This document shows, piece after piece, positions 9,943 to 18,056 of a stretch of DNA of 62,820 bases. Where the stretch lies: the NCBI GenBank assembly GCA_022824865.1, contig JAJDZD010000021.1:1-62820 (forward strand), in the 5' to 3' direction. Within the stretch, counting starts at the first letter, position 1. Each line of letters starts with the position of its first letter. Position numbers and translations under genes: made by a program. Origin of the DNA: Chloroflexota bacterium. GTDB taxonomy: Bacteria; Chloroflexota; UBA11872. A model generated the notes under the pieces. That model was given only the letters and a program-made list of their open reading frames with translations, was not told the origin of the DNA and ran no database searches.

Positions 9943-11406
9943 TTAGATCACGCGTCCGATCGTCCACTCGACCGTCGGCAAGAGCGGGTCATCGGTCTCC
10001 TTGAGCCAGTTCACGATTTCGCCGGATAGCTCGACACGAACGTCGGCCGTCGACGGATCGTCGATCACGTTGCGGGTCTCGTGCGGGTCGTTGCGCATGT
10101 CGTACAACTCAGGCTTGTCATAGAGCCAGAGATTCAGCTTCCAGCGGTCGGTGACCGCCGTCTTGACGAACATCAAGTCGTCGCGCAGTCCGGCCTCGAT
10201 GTAGAACTCGCAGAAGACGATGTGGCGCGGGCCCGGCGCCTCACCGAGAACCATCGCGCTCTGATCGATTCCGGCGCCGGCACTGATCGGAACGCCGCAC
10301 AGAGCGCCCAGCGTGGCCGGTAGATCGACCGTGTTGAATAGAGCGTCGGTCTGGCGCCCGGCGGGGATCGCGGCAGGCCAGCGCATGATGAGCGGAATCC
10401 CGATCGACTGCTCGAACATTGCCGGCCCTTTGCCGGCCATGCGATGCGCCCCCATCATCTCGCCGTGATCCGACAGGAAGACGATCAACGTGTTGTCGCG
10501 CAGGCCCTGCGCGTCCAGGTGGGCGAACAGGCGGCCAACCTCGGTGTCGATGTGTGCGTTCAGCCCGTGGTAGTGAGCGATGAAGCGGCGCCAGTCGGCC
10601 TCCGACATGTTGCGTACCCAGCGATGGGTGAGGCTGCGCTGGTAGGCGTCGGATTTGCCGTGAAAGTCCTCATCAATCGTGGGCGGCAATTCGACGTCGG
10701 CGGGATCGATGCGATCCGCAAAGTCGCCCGGCGAAATAACCGGCGGATGCGGATCCTTGATTGAGAGCGTGAACGCCCAGGGGCGCTGGTCGCGGCCGTC
10801 GATGAAGTTGATGGTCTCGTCCACGGCCCATGACGTCCGAGCGTGCTCGACCGGAATGGCGGATGACCCGGAGGGAACCACGCCGGACTTCGTACCCTCG
10901 CTGAAGCCGAATTCATGGTGTTCGTGCTTGAAGAGTTCGGCCAAGCCGTGGCGTTCGAGATGCTGGATGTAGTAGTCGCGGCCGTTCTTCCAGTAGCGGT
11001 AGGTCCGCCAGTGCTCCTCCCAGCCGTGATGGGGGATCTCGTCGTTGCCCATGTGCCAGGGGCCGGTGTAACCCATGCGATAGCCGGCGTCACGAAAGGC
11101 CTGGCCCAACGACGGCACCGACTCGGGAAGCACGGCCCGCTGCCGGACGGTCCCGAATCGCTCGTCCTGGCCCGACCGCGGCACGCAGAGTAAGTGGTGC
11201 TGGTGCGGATAGAGGCCGGTGAACATCGAGGCGCGGGCCGGGGAACACTGGGGCAGCGGAACGTAGGCGCGGTTGAGCGTTAGTCCGTCGGACGCCAATC
11301 GATCAATGTGTGGGGTCTGCGCCACGCGGTTGCCGTACGCGCCGAGGTAGCTGGCGTCGAGCTGGTCGCAGAGGATGATCAGCAGGTTCGGTCGCGGCGT
11401 TGCCAT
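9943..11406 (-). CDS. sulfatase (arylsulfatase family)
   Basis: A 487-residue sulfatase of the alkaline phosphatase superfamily. The N-terminal metal-site region RPNLLIILCDQLDASYLGAY is followed by the active-site motif CSPARASMFTG with C54, the cysteine converted to formylglycine, in the CxPxR context. The second metal-site motif FLSDHGEMMGAH and the C-terminal ELYDMRNDPHETRN typical of choline-sulfatase-like enzymes are visible. No signal peptide is apparent, so it may act in the cytoplasm. It is convergent with lpdA and divergent from the solute-binding protein gene, with a 214-bp shared upstream region. The substrate is unknown. Confidence 0.9.
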   Translation of the reverse strand: MATPRPNLLIILCDQLDASYLGAYGNRVAQTPHIDRLASDGLTLNRAYVPLPQCSPARASMFTGLYPHQHHLLCVPRSGQDERFGTVRQRAVLPESVPSLGQAFRDAGYRMGYTGPWHMGNDEIPHHGWEEHWRTYRYWKNGRDYYIQHLERHGLAELFKHEHHEFGFSEGTKSGVVPSGSSAIPVEHARTSWAVDETINFIDGRDQRPWAFTLSIKDPHPPVISPGDFADRIDPADVELPPTIDEDFHGKSDAYQRSLTHRWVRNMSEADWRRFIAHYHGLNAHIDTEVGRLFAHLDAQGLRDNTLIVFLSDHGEMMGAHRMAGKGPAMFEQSIGIPLIMRWPAAIPAGRQTDALFNTVDLPATLGALCGVPISAGAGIDQSAMVLGEAPGPRHIVFCEFYIEAGLRDDLMFVKTAVTDRWKLNLWLYDKPELYDMRNDPHETRNVIDDPSTADVRVELSGEIVNWLKETDDPLLPTVEWTIGRVI

Positions 11407-11524
11407 GCGTTGCCTCCTACGGCCCTCGGTTCGGAACTGTCGCCACGGTCATCCGATACCCGAGGATTCTTGACCCGACAGACTTGCGTTTTGCCGCCCA
11501 CCGTACGTCAGTCCACTGCCCGTG

Positions 11525-11553
11525 TTGACGCCTCGCCTTGTCGGACGTAGCGT
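11525..11553 (+). promoter_or_regulatory. possible sigma-70-type promoter
   Basis: TTGACG at 11525-11530 is separated by 17 bp from TAGCGT at 11548-11553, in the region between the divergent sulfatase and the solute-binding protein gene that starts at 11621. The -35 is good but the -10 is weak, so this is a suggestion only. Confidence 0.3.
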
Positions 11554-11620
11554 GAGGATGGTTCGAGCCTAGAGTACTTCGGACAGGGAAAGTACGCGGG
11601 CACAACTGGGGAGGCCATCG

Positions 11621-13243
11621 ATGACGCGACGACACATCCTCCGAGCACTGGGGCTTGGCGGACTCGGGGCAAGCGGAGCGGCGCTCCTGGCAGCCTGCGG
11701 CGAGACCCAGGTCGTAACCAAGGAAGTTCCAGTCGAGAAGATCGTTGTCAAGGAAGTGCCGGTCGAGACCATCGTCACAAGGACCGAAGTCAAGGAAGTG
11801 CCAGTCGAGAAGATCGTGACGCAGACCCAGGTTCAGGTCGAAGTTCAGGAAGTCCAAGTCGAAAAGGTAGTCACGGAGGTTGTCAAAGAGGTAGTTGAAG
11901 TCGAGAAGGTCGTTGAAAAAGTCGTCGAGAAAGTCGTTGAAGTCGAGGCGCAGCGCCCACCCGTAGTGCTGACCTTCGCGACTGACCACACCTCCGGCCC
12001 GCGCGGCGCGGCGGTGCAGTGGGCGGTTGAAAACTGGGCCAATCGGCGGCCGGACGTGAGAGTCCTGGTGGAACCGGTTGGCGGGGGCTATTGGGACACG
12101 CTCTCCATCCGAGCCGCGGCCGGCACCCTGCCGGAGATGGTGCTGTGGGATGGCCACCTCTTTAACGCCTGGCGCGACGACAACACCGTGCTCCAGCTCA
12201 ACGATGTCCTGTCGAAGATGGATGGTTGGAACGAGGAGGAGTACTACTACATCCCCAACCTCTGGACCGACAACGGGCACGACGACGACCACAGGTTTCC
12301 GCCTCCGCCCCAATTGCACGGCAACCAGTACGGCATCACCTACCAGGGTGGGATCAGCGGGTTCATGTACAACCAGACCCTCGTGGATGAACTGGGTGCC
12401 GGTCATCCCGACGACAGCTGGACCTGGGACGACCTGCTGGAGAATGCGCAGAAGACCACCGATCCAGAACAAGGCCTTTGGGGCATGGACGGGGGCGGCA
12501 ACTGGTATTCGTGGCACCCGATGATCTGGTCGGGGAACGAGGAGTACTTTCGCAGCTACGACGACACCAAGTTCACGATGTACGACAACGGCGGCAGCGC
12601 GGGGATTGAATTCATCCATGACGCGGTGTTCGAGCACGAGGTCGCCGTGCCCATCGCCGATATGCGCGAGGTTCGCGGCGAGTTCAGCACGCCATTCACG
12701 GCTGGCATCCAGGCGTATTACCTGACCGAGCGCGTCCGTCAGACGGCGCGCCCGCTGATTCAGATCAAGGACCGCTTCGAGTGGTCGCTGGCGCCGGTGC
12801 CCGTCAATCCGGCAACCGGCAGATCGGGCACCTTCTGGTCCTGCCAGTTCCACGCCGTAACCAGCGGCGCCGAGGCTCGAGGAAACGTGGCCGAGACCGC
12901 CGAGGTGTGCCTCTACTTCGGCACCGAGGTGCAGCACCGCGTGGCCGGCGTCGACCGCGGCCACCTGCCCATGTGGCGGCCGGCCCTGGAGACTGCGGAA
13001 GCGCAGTCAGGTCCGCCGAACAATATGCACTACCTCAAGCAGTACGCCGACGGCACTGAAAACCGTCACCGCCAGTACCGGATGCCCAACTGGGGAGAGT
13101 GGTACCAGAGCTGGATCGGACTCGAGCAACGCTACATGCTTGGCGAGGTGGCGCTGGAAGAGATGATTGGGAACGTCAAGACGGCCGCCGAGGCCAACCA
13201 GGCGCTGCAGATCGAGGAGATGCACAGTCGCGGCTGGATCTAG
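11621..13243 (+). CDS. stalked extracellular solute-binding lipoprotein
   Basis: A 540-residue secreted lipoprotein. The leader TRRHILRALGLGG (twin arginines at 3-4) and lipobox LLAACG with C26 indicate export and lipid anchoring, probably by the Tat route. Residues about 30-107 are a run of KEVPVEKIV/VEKVVEKVV repeats, probably an extended stalk. The binding domain follows, with the hallmark DHTSGPRGAAVQW and later IKDRFEWSLAPVPV and VAGVDRGHLPMW, as in family-1 sugar-binding proteins. GGGGAGG lies just before the ATG. No permease or ATPase gene is near, so its transporter must be encoded elsewhere. Five homologues lie in this window. Confidence 0.9.
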   Translation: MTRRHILRALGLGGLGASGAALLAACGETQVVTKEVPVEKIVVKEVPVETIVTRTEVKEVPVEKIVTQTQVQVEVQEVQVEKVVTEVVKEVVEVEKVVEKVVEKVVEVEAQRPPVVLTFATDHTSGPRGAAVQWAVENWANRRPDVRVLVEPVGGGYWDTLSIRAAAGTLPEMVLWDGHLFNAWRDDNTVLQLNDVLSKMDGWNEEEYYYIPNLWTDNGHDDDHRFPPPPQLHGNQYGITYQGGISGFMYNQTLVDELGAGHPDDSWTWDDLLENAQKTTDPEQGLWGMDGGGNWYSWHPMIWSGNEEYFRSYDDTKFTMYDNGGSAGIEFIHDAVFEHEVAVPIADMREVRGEFSTPFTAGIQAYYLTERVRQTARPLIQIKDRFEWSLAPVPVNPATGRSGTFWSCQFHAVTSGAEARGNVAETAEVCLYFGTEVQHRVAGVDRGHLPMWRPALETAEAQSGPPNNMHYLKQYADGTENRHRQYRMPNWGEWYQSWIGLEQRYMLGEVALEEMIGNVKTAAEANQALQIEEMHSRGWI

Positions 13244-13258
13244 TCCGATGTATCGGCA

Positions 13259-13290
13259 GGCGGGTGCGGGCCCTCAAGCCCGCGCCTGCC
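13259..13290 (+). terminator. hairpin terminator after solute-binding protein gene
   Basis: A 13-bp stem with two G-U pairs (GGCGGGTGCGGGC against GCCCGCGCCTGCC) and a six-base loop begins 15 bp after the stop of the solute-binding protein gene. There is no clear T tract, so it may act only partially and allow some expression of the small lipoprotein gene downstream. Confidence 0.45.
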
Positions 13291-13331
13291 TGCGGCTGCC
13301 TGGCCGCGGTCGCCCGTCCCAGGAGTCGCGC

Positions 13332-13577
13332 TTGGTCTTAGGTCGGCGCGCAGCGCTGCGCCATTCGCTCGGTGCAATTGCTGTTTCATCCGCACTTTTG
13401 CTCGCAGGTTGCGGCGACTCGAAGAGCGCCTTCGAGGATTATTCGTTTCCCAGAACCAGCTCCGAGAGCGGACGCTATCTCTCCGATGAGGAACACGCAC
13501 GACTGCGGGAGCAGTGGCAGGCACAACAGGACGCCAAAGGCGCGCAAGCGACTCCACAGACATCTGGCGGAAGCTAG
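13332..13577 (+). CDS. small lipoprotein, YxFPRT/SGGS type
   Basis: An 81-residue product from a TTG start chosen so that the leader begins MVLGRRAALRHSLG. A hydrophobic segment ends in lipobox LLLAGC with C27. The mature part is only about 55 residues: EDYSFPRTSSESGRYLSDEE, then an Arg/Gln-rich helix-like part and a SGGS end. The same layout (YKFART... RLRQEYQPSGGS) occurs in the gene at 58548-58787. It lies 88 bp downstream of a solute-binding protein gene. I recognise no named family; the function is unknown. The start codon is uncertain, since longer in-frame readings exist but have no leader character. Confidence 0.6.
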   Translation: MVLGRRAALRHSLGAIAVSSALLLAGCGDSKSAFEDYSFPRTSSESGRYLSDEEHARLREQWQAQQDAKGAQATPQTSGGS

Positions 13578-13671
13578 GTCTCGTCCTTGACCGGCCGTAA
13601 ATTCGGCGGCAACTCGGTCGCGAGTAGTCTTGAGACACCATGCGGCGAGGACCCGCGACGGGAGGCCCACA

Positions 13672-15150
13672 GTGGTTGAGAAACCGAATCTGCTCTTCAT
13701 CTTCACGGATGAGCAACGGGACGACACGCTGGCCTGCTACGGGAACCGCACCATCCAGGCGCCAAACCTGAACCGGCTGGCCGACGAGAGCTTCGTCGTC
13801 GACCGTGCGTATTGCACCCAACCGGTCTGCACTCCGTCCCGCTCATCGATCATGACCGGCTACTACCCACACACCACGGGCTGTCTCGAGAACAACGACC
13901 CGCTACGGCCTGATCACCTGACGTTGGCCGAGCGGGTACCTGACGACTACACCTGCACCTACTACGGCAAGTGGCACCTGGGCAGCGAACTCATTGCACA
14001 GCGCGGCTTCTCGGAATTCGTGGGGATCGAGGACGGCTACCGCGAATACTACGCAGACGCAGTCGAGGCTAAGCGTCTGAGCGACTATCACCACTTCCTT
14101 GTGGAACACGGATTCGAGCCGGATTCCGGAAAGACCCAGCGCGGTGAGTCATCGGCGGATACGGGAACACTGCGGACCTTCTCTCGCCAGTACGCCGCGG
14201 AGATGCCGGAGCCGTACACCAAGGCCAGCTTCCTGGGCGAGCGTTCGGCCGAGTTCATCCGCGCCCACGCGGACAGGCCGTGGGTTCATTATGTCAACTT
14301 CCTCGAGCCGCACATGCCGTTCGATGGGCCGCTCAACGAATTGCACGATCCGGCGAACCTGGAAACCGGGCCGGCCTTTCTGCGTCCGCCGGACGACGAT
14401 GTCTCACTCATCCATCGGGCGCTCGCGGCCTACTACGGCAACACCGACTGGCGAGGGTTTGATTTGAAGGACGAGGCTTCGTGGCGCAGAGTCCGTCGCA
14501 ACTACTGGGGGCTGGTCACGCTGGTGGACCGCGCGGTCGGCCGGATTCTTGAGGCCCTGCGGGAGTCCGGCCAAGCGGATCGCACCATCGTCGTATTCAC
14601 CTCAGACCACGGCGACATGATGGGCGATCACAACATCCTGGCGAAGTGCACACTCTACGAAGAGGCCATGCGCGTGCCGTTGCTGCTGCGGGTGCCCTGG
14701 CTCTCCGACAACGGACGACGGATCGACGGTGCGATGAGCCTGGTGGACCTGGTTCCGACGCTGATGGATCTGATGGGCCTGGGCGCGCCCGCCGAGGTCC
14801 AGGGCGAAAGCCGGGCAGGCGTGTTCGAAGGCAGCGACGATCTGTCCACTAACGACGTCATCGTCGAATGGAACGGCAGCCACAATTCCTGCGTCTGGCC
14901 GCCGGATGCTCCGCCCGAGGCGCACCGTGTGGAGTCGGATCCCTGGCGTTCCATCCTCAGCCACGACGGCTGGAAGCTGAACGCCAGCGCCACGGATCAG
15001 TCGGAGCTGTTCGACCTCAACACGGACCCTCACGAACTCACGAATCGGTTCAACGATCCCGACCAGCGCGCACGAATTGCCGACTTACTGGACCGCATTC
15101 GGGCCTGGCAGGCCACAGTCGACGACACGGCGCCGCTGCCCGCCGTGTAG
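13672..15150 (+). CDS. sulfatase
   Basis: A 492-residue sulfatase from GTG 13672, preceded by GGGAGG. EKPNLLFIFTDEQRDD carries the first metal ligands and VCTPSRSSIMTG gives the CxPxR formylglycine site (C53). VVFTSDHGDMMGDH is the second metal-site motif, and the C-terminal ELFDLNTDPHELTNRF is typical. No signal peptide is apparent. The longer open frame to 13630 would add 14 residues without family similarity. It is followed 17 bp later by a propeller hydrolase gene and then another sulfatase-fold gene, suggesting an operon for stepwise degradation of a sulfated compound. Confidence 0.9.
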   Translation: MVEKPNLLFIFTDEQRDDTLACYGNRTIQAPNLNRLADESFVVDRAYCTQPVCTPSRSSIMTGYYPHTTGCLENNDPLRPDHLTLAERVPDDYTCTYYGKWHLGSELIAQRGFSEFVGIEDGYREYYADAVEAKRLSDYHHFLVEHGFEPDSGKTQRGESSADTGTLRTFSRQYAAEMPEPYTKASFLGERSAEFIRAHADRPWVHYVNFLEPHMPFDGPLNELHDPANLETGPAFLRPPDDDVSLIHRALAAYYGNTDWRGFDLKDEASWRRVRRNYWGLVTLVDRAVGRILEALRESGQADRTIVVFTSDHGDMMGDHNILAKCTLYEEAMRVPLLLRVPWLSDNGRRIDGAMSLVDLVPTLMDLMGLGAPAEVQGESRAGVFEGSDDLSTNDVIVEWNGSHNSCVWPPDAPPEAHRVESDPWRSILSHDGWKLNASATDQSELFDLNTDPHELTNRFNDPDQRARIADLLDRIRAWQATVDDTAPLPAV

Positions 15151-15167
15151 AAAGTCGTCTGCCTCGC

Positions 15168-16670
15168 ATGGCTTCGCCATACCCCACGTCCGTCGAGCTT
15201 GAGGCCGAGGCCGGCCGCTCGGTCCTGTTCCTCGACCTGCTCGAAGTCGACGAACTGCAGCGTGTGCGCCAGGTCGTACGTCCCGCGGTCAAGCACCCCG
15301 CCAATCCAGTCATTCGCACCGGGCCTCTCGGCGCCTGGGACTCCCTGCAAGCCTGCCCGTGGCAGGGCTCCGTGATGTGGGACGCCGAGGATGGGCACTA
15401 CAAGGCCTGGTATATGGGCATGGATGTCGCCGAGTCCGGCCTGCAGATTCCTCGTGTCGGCTACGCCGTAAGTCCGGACGGCTCAACCTGGGATAAGCCC
15501 AAGGTTGGCGTGCACGAATACGGCGGTACGCGTGACAACAACCTGGTCGCCCTTCTTCCGGGCCGGCGAACCAACGGACCCGCGCTGAAAGACCCGGGGG
15601 AAGCCGACCCCTCGCGACGCTACAAGTTGCTGCTCTTTGACGAGAACAGTGATCGGGAGATATGGAACTCGCCCGATGGACTGCGCTTCACCCGCGAGGG
15701 CAGGCCAAGCATCCGGACGCCGGTGGCGGAGGATGGCTCGCGGCCAGTCCTCCCGGATCCCCTGGCGTGGTTCGACGCGCACCAGCTGCTCTATGACCGG
15801 CAAGACCCGAATCCCGACCGCCGCTACAAGGCCTATGGCCAGATGTCGGCCCGGCGTGGCGGCTGGTCGATCCGAAAAGGCGCCCTGCTCTACGGCCCGG
15901 ACCCATGGACTTGGACCCGGTCACAGCACAACCCAATCATCGACCCCGACGACGGCGATGAGTCCCAGATCCACTTCATCTCGGTCCTGCCCTACAAGGA
16001 TCTGTACGTGATGCTCTACGAGTACGGCTGGTTTGAACCGGACACCTCGGTTTATGTAGCCGACATTCGACTGGCCGTGAGCCGTGACGGCGAGCGGTTT
16101 CAGCGGGTTCAGCCCAATCAGCCACTCGTTCGGCGAGGCGGGCCAGGTGACTGGGATGGTGGTTTCCTGGTCACGTCGAGTGACCTGGTGGTCCGCGACC
16201 ACGAGATTCAAGTGTTTTACTCCGGCCAGCCTGAGCACTGGACAAACTGGCCCTCCGAGAACAGGGGCGAGTGGACGAGTAGCGCCGGCAGCGTGTATCC
16301 GGCGCAGACCGGGCTTGCGACTATTCCTTTGGATGGATTCGCGGCTCTCGAGACCGCCGACGGCGAAATGCCCGGCACCGTAACGACGATTCCCATGACG
16401 CCCTCGACGGCGCCGGTCGGTCTTGAGGTCTCGTGGGGCAATGCGCTGCCGGGGCGGAATTGGATCAGCGTGGACTTGCTCGATTCGGCAGGCCACCCGA
16501 TCGGCAACGGGCCCCCGGCGCGCGTCCATGTTGGCGGATCGGGCGTGCCCGTTGACTTGGAGCAGCAGACCGCCTTGCCGGCGGATCGAGAGTTCAGGTT
16601 GCGATTTGGGATCCACGGAGCCGCGCGGCTGTTTGGATTCAGCTTTGTGGATGCACGAGGCAGCGCATGA
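15168..16670 (+). CDS. glycoside-hydrolase-like beta-propeller protein
   Basis: A 500-residue protein; ATG 15168 is chosen because the longer frame runs back into the sulfatase. Repeated blade-like segments are visible, such as MWDAEDGHYKAWYMG, VGYAVSPDGSTWDKP, SPDGLRFTREGRP and RYKAYGQM, followed by IRLAVSRDGERFQRV. These W/Y-rich SxDGxxW repeats resemble the five-bladed propellers of GH32/GH43/GH130-like hydrolases. A C-terminal beta-sandwich-like part starts near 410. No signal peptide is evident. Its paralogue is at 43747-45273. The stop overlaps the next sulfatase-fold start by 4 bp, indicating coupling. The exact family and substrate are unknown. Confidence 0.65.
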   Translation: MASPYPTSVELEAEAGRSVLFLDLLEVDELQRVRQVVRPAVKHPANPVIRTGPLGAWDSLQACPWQGSVMWDAEDGHYKAWYMGMDVAESGLQIPRVGYAVSPDGSTWDKPKVGVHEYGGTRDNNLVALLPGRRTNGPALKDPGEADPSRRYKLLLFDENSDREIWNSPDGLRFTREGRPSIRTPVAEDGSRPVLPDPLAWFDAHQLLYDRQDPNPDRRYKAYGQMSARRGGWSIRKGALLYGPDPWTWTRSQHNPIIDPDDGDESQIHFISVLPYKDLYVMLYEYGWFEPDTSVYVADIRLAVSRDGERFQRVQPNQPLVRRGGPGDWDGGFLVTSSDLVVRDHEIQVFYSGQPEHWTNWPSENRGEWTSSAGSVYPAQTGLATIPLDGFAALETADGEMPGTVTTIPMTPSTAPVGLEVSWGNALPGRNWISVDLLDSAGHPIGNGPPARVHVGGSGVPVDLEQQTALPADREFRLRFGIHGAARLFGFSFVDARGSA

Positions 16671-18028
16671 GCGGTAGCCGCCGGCCCAACATCCTGATCT
16701 TCGGGCTGGACACCACACCGGCCAATCACCTGGGCTGCTACGGCTACCCGCGTCCCACCTCACCGAACATCGATCAACTGGCACGCAACGGCGTGCTGTT
16801 CGCCGACGCGAACCTGACAGGGCTGCCGACCACGCCGGGCTGGACCAGCATGCTGACCGGCGTGCATCCGCTGAATTCGGGCATCGTGATTCACGCCGAG
16901 CCGCCGCAGCAACACGCGCTGGCGCCGGACATCGAGTTTCTGCACGAGACGCTGGCCCGGCATGGGTACCGCACGGCAGCGCTGGAAGGACGCGGACGCG
17001 CCTTTCGCTCGCCGTATTGGATGCGCAACTGGGAGACGTACCTGGACCGTGGCGGCGAAGCCACCTATGGAGGTGGTATCCCAGCCGAACACATGGCCGA
17101 CATCCTGGTGGAGTGGATCGAGTCGGGCGACGCGGATAACGGCCCGTTTTACCTGTTCACCCACTGGTGGGATCCCCACTGGCCTTATTTTCCGCCGGCA
17201 CCATATGACCGAATGTTCTACGCCGGCGACGAGCACAACCCCGGAAATACCAGCCTCACCAAGTTCCACCAGCACCCGTGGTGGAAACATCGAACGAGCG
17301 GCGGCGCGGGCAGGCGCGACCCCCGCCAGCAGTCGCACATCGACCTGGTGCGGGACGTTACCGACCTGGAATTCGTGACTGCGTTATTCGACGGCGAAAT
17401 CGCCTACATGGACGCCATGATTGGGCGCGTAATGGCGGCCCTTGAGTCACGTGGGCTGGCCGACGACACGCTCACGATCGTTGTTGCCGATCATGGCGAG
17501 TCCATCGTGGACCACGACATGTTCTACAACCACGGCGACCTCTATCAGACCAACGTACAAATCCCATTGATCCTTCATCACCCGGCGGGACTATCTCCAC
17601 GCCGAGTGCCCGACACCGTCGAGCACATCGACCTGGTGCCCACCATCCTCGACCACCTGGGAATCGAGCCACCGCCTTGCGTGGATGGAATGAGTCTCCT
17701 GCCGGCCGTACGCGGTCAGTTGCTCGCCCACCCACCGATCTGCATGACCAACAACAACTTCGGTATGAACCGCGCGTGGCGCAGTGGCCGCTGGAAGTTA
17801 ATCGAGCACATGTCGGCCGGACATCTCGGGGCACAACCAGGGGATATGGAGTTGTACGACGTCGTCTGTGACCCGTACGAGCGAACCAACCTCATTGCCA
17901 CGCATCGGACGCTGGCGGAGACGTTGCGTGACGAGATGCACGCGTTCGTAGCTCGCATTCTGGACGGTCGGCCGGACCCGCAATTGACATACGCCAACCA
18001 TCCGTCGGCGGCCAGCGTCCCCTACTAG
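16667..18028 (+). CDS. sulfatase-fold protein lacking the formylglycine cysteine
   Basis: A 453-residue alkaline-phosphatase-superfamily protein with a normal start (RPNILIFGLDTTPANHLGCY) and a normal late metal motif (TIVVADHGESIVDHD). The position that is CxPxR in its three neighbours reads LPTTPGWTSMLTG here: Thr55 replaces the nucleophilic cysteine and Trp59 replaces the arginine. It therefore cannot form formylglycine at that site. A threonine nucleophile is known in phospho-transferring relatives such as LTA synthase and EptA, so it may hydrolyse or transfer another ester, or be catalytically inactive. The start overlaps the propeller gene by 4 bp. Confidence 0.8.
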   Translation: MSGSRRPNILIFGLDTTPANHLGCYGYPRPTSPNIDQLARNGVLFADANLTGLPTTPGWTSMLTGVHPLNSGIVIHAEPPQQHALAPDIEFLHETLARHGYRTAALEGRGRAFRSPYWMRNWETYLDRGGEATYGGGIPAEHMADILVEWIESGDADNGPFYLFTHWWDPHWPYFPPAPYDRMFYAGDEHNPGNTSLTKFHQHPWWKHRTSGGAGRRDPRQQSHIDLVRDVTDLEFVTALFDGEIAYMDAMIGRVMAALESRGLADDTLTIVVADHGESIVDHDMFYNHGDLYQTNVQIPLILHHPAGLSPRRVPDTVEHIDLVPTILDHLGIEPPPCVDGMSLLPAVRGQLLAHPPICMTNNNFGMNRAWRSGRWKLIEHMSAGHLGAQPGDMELYDVVCDPYERTNLIATHRTLAETLRDEMHAFVARILDGRPDPQLTYANHPSAASVPY

Positions 18029-18035
18029 CCGGCCG

Positions 18036-18051
18036 AGCGCCCGAGAGGGCG
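18036..18051. terminator. hairpin between convergent genes
   Basis: A perfect 6-bp stem GCGCCC/GGGCGC with a GAGA loop, followed by CGTTTC on the plus strand, lies between the convergent genes ending at 18028 and 18057. It could terminate both; the stem is short. Confidence 0.4.
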
Positions 18052-18056
18052 CCGTT

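Noticed and set aside
11708..11944. Regular short repeats looking like a CRISPR array
   Set aside because: The repeats are in frame within a protein, have no unique spacers, and translate to a Val-Glu-Lys stalk.
11417..12964. 515-codon open frame on the minus strand opposite the solute-binding protein gene
   Set aside because: It is the antisense of a clear lipoprotein gene with signal, stalk and binding domain; the long frame results from high GC and the repeat stalk.
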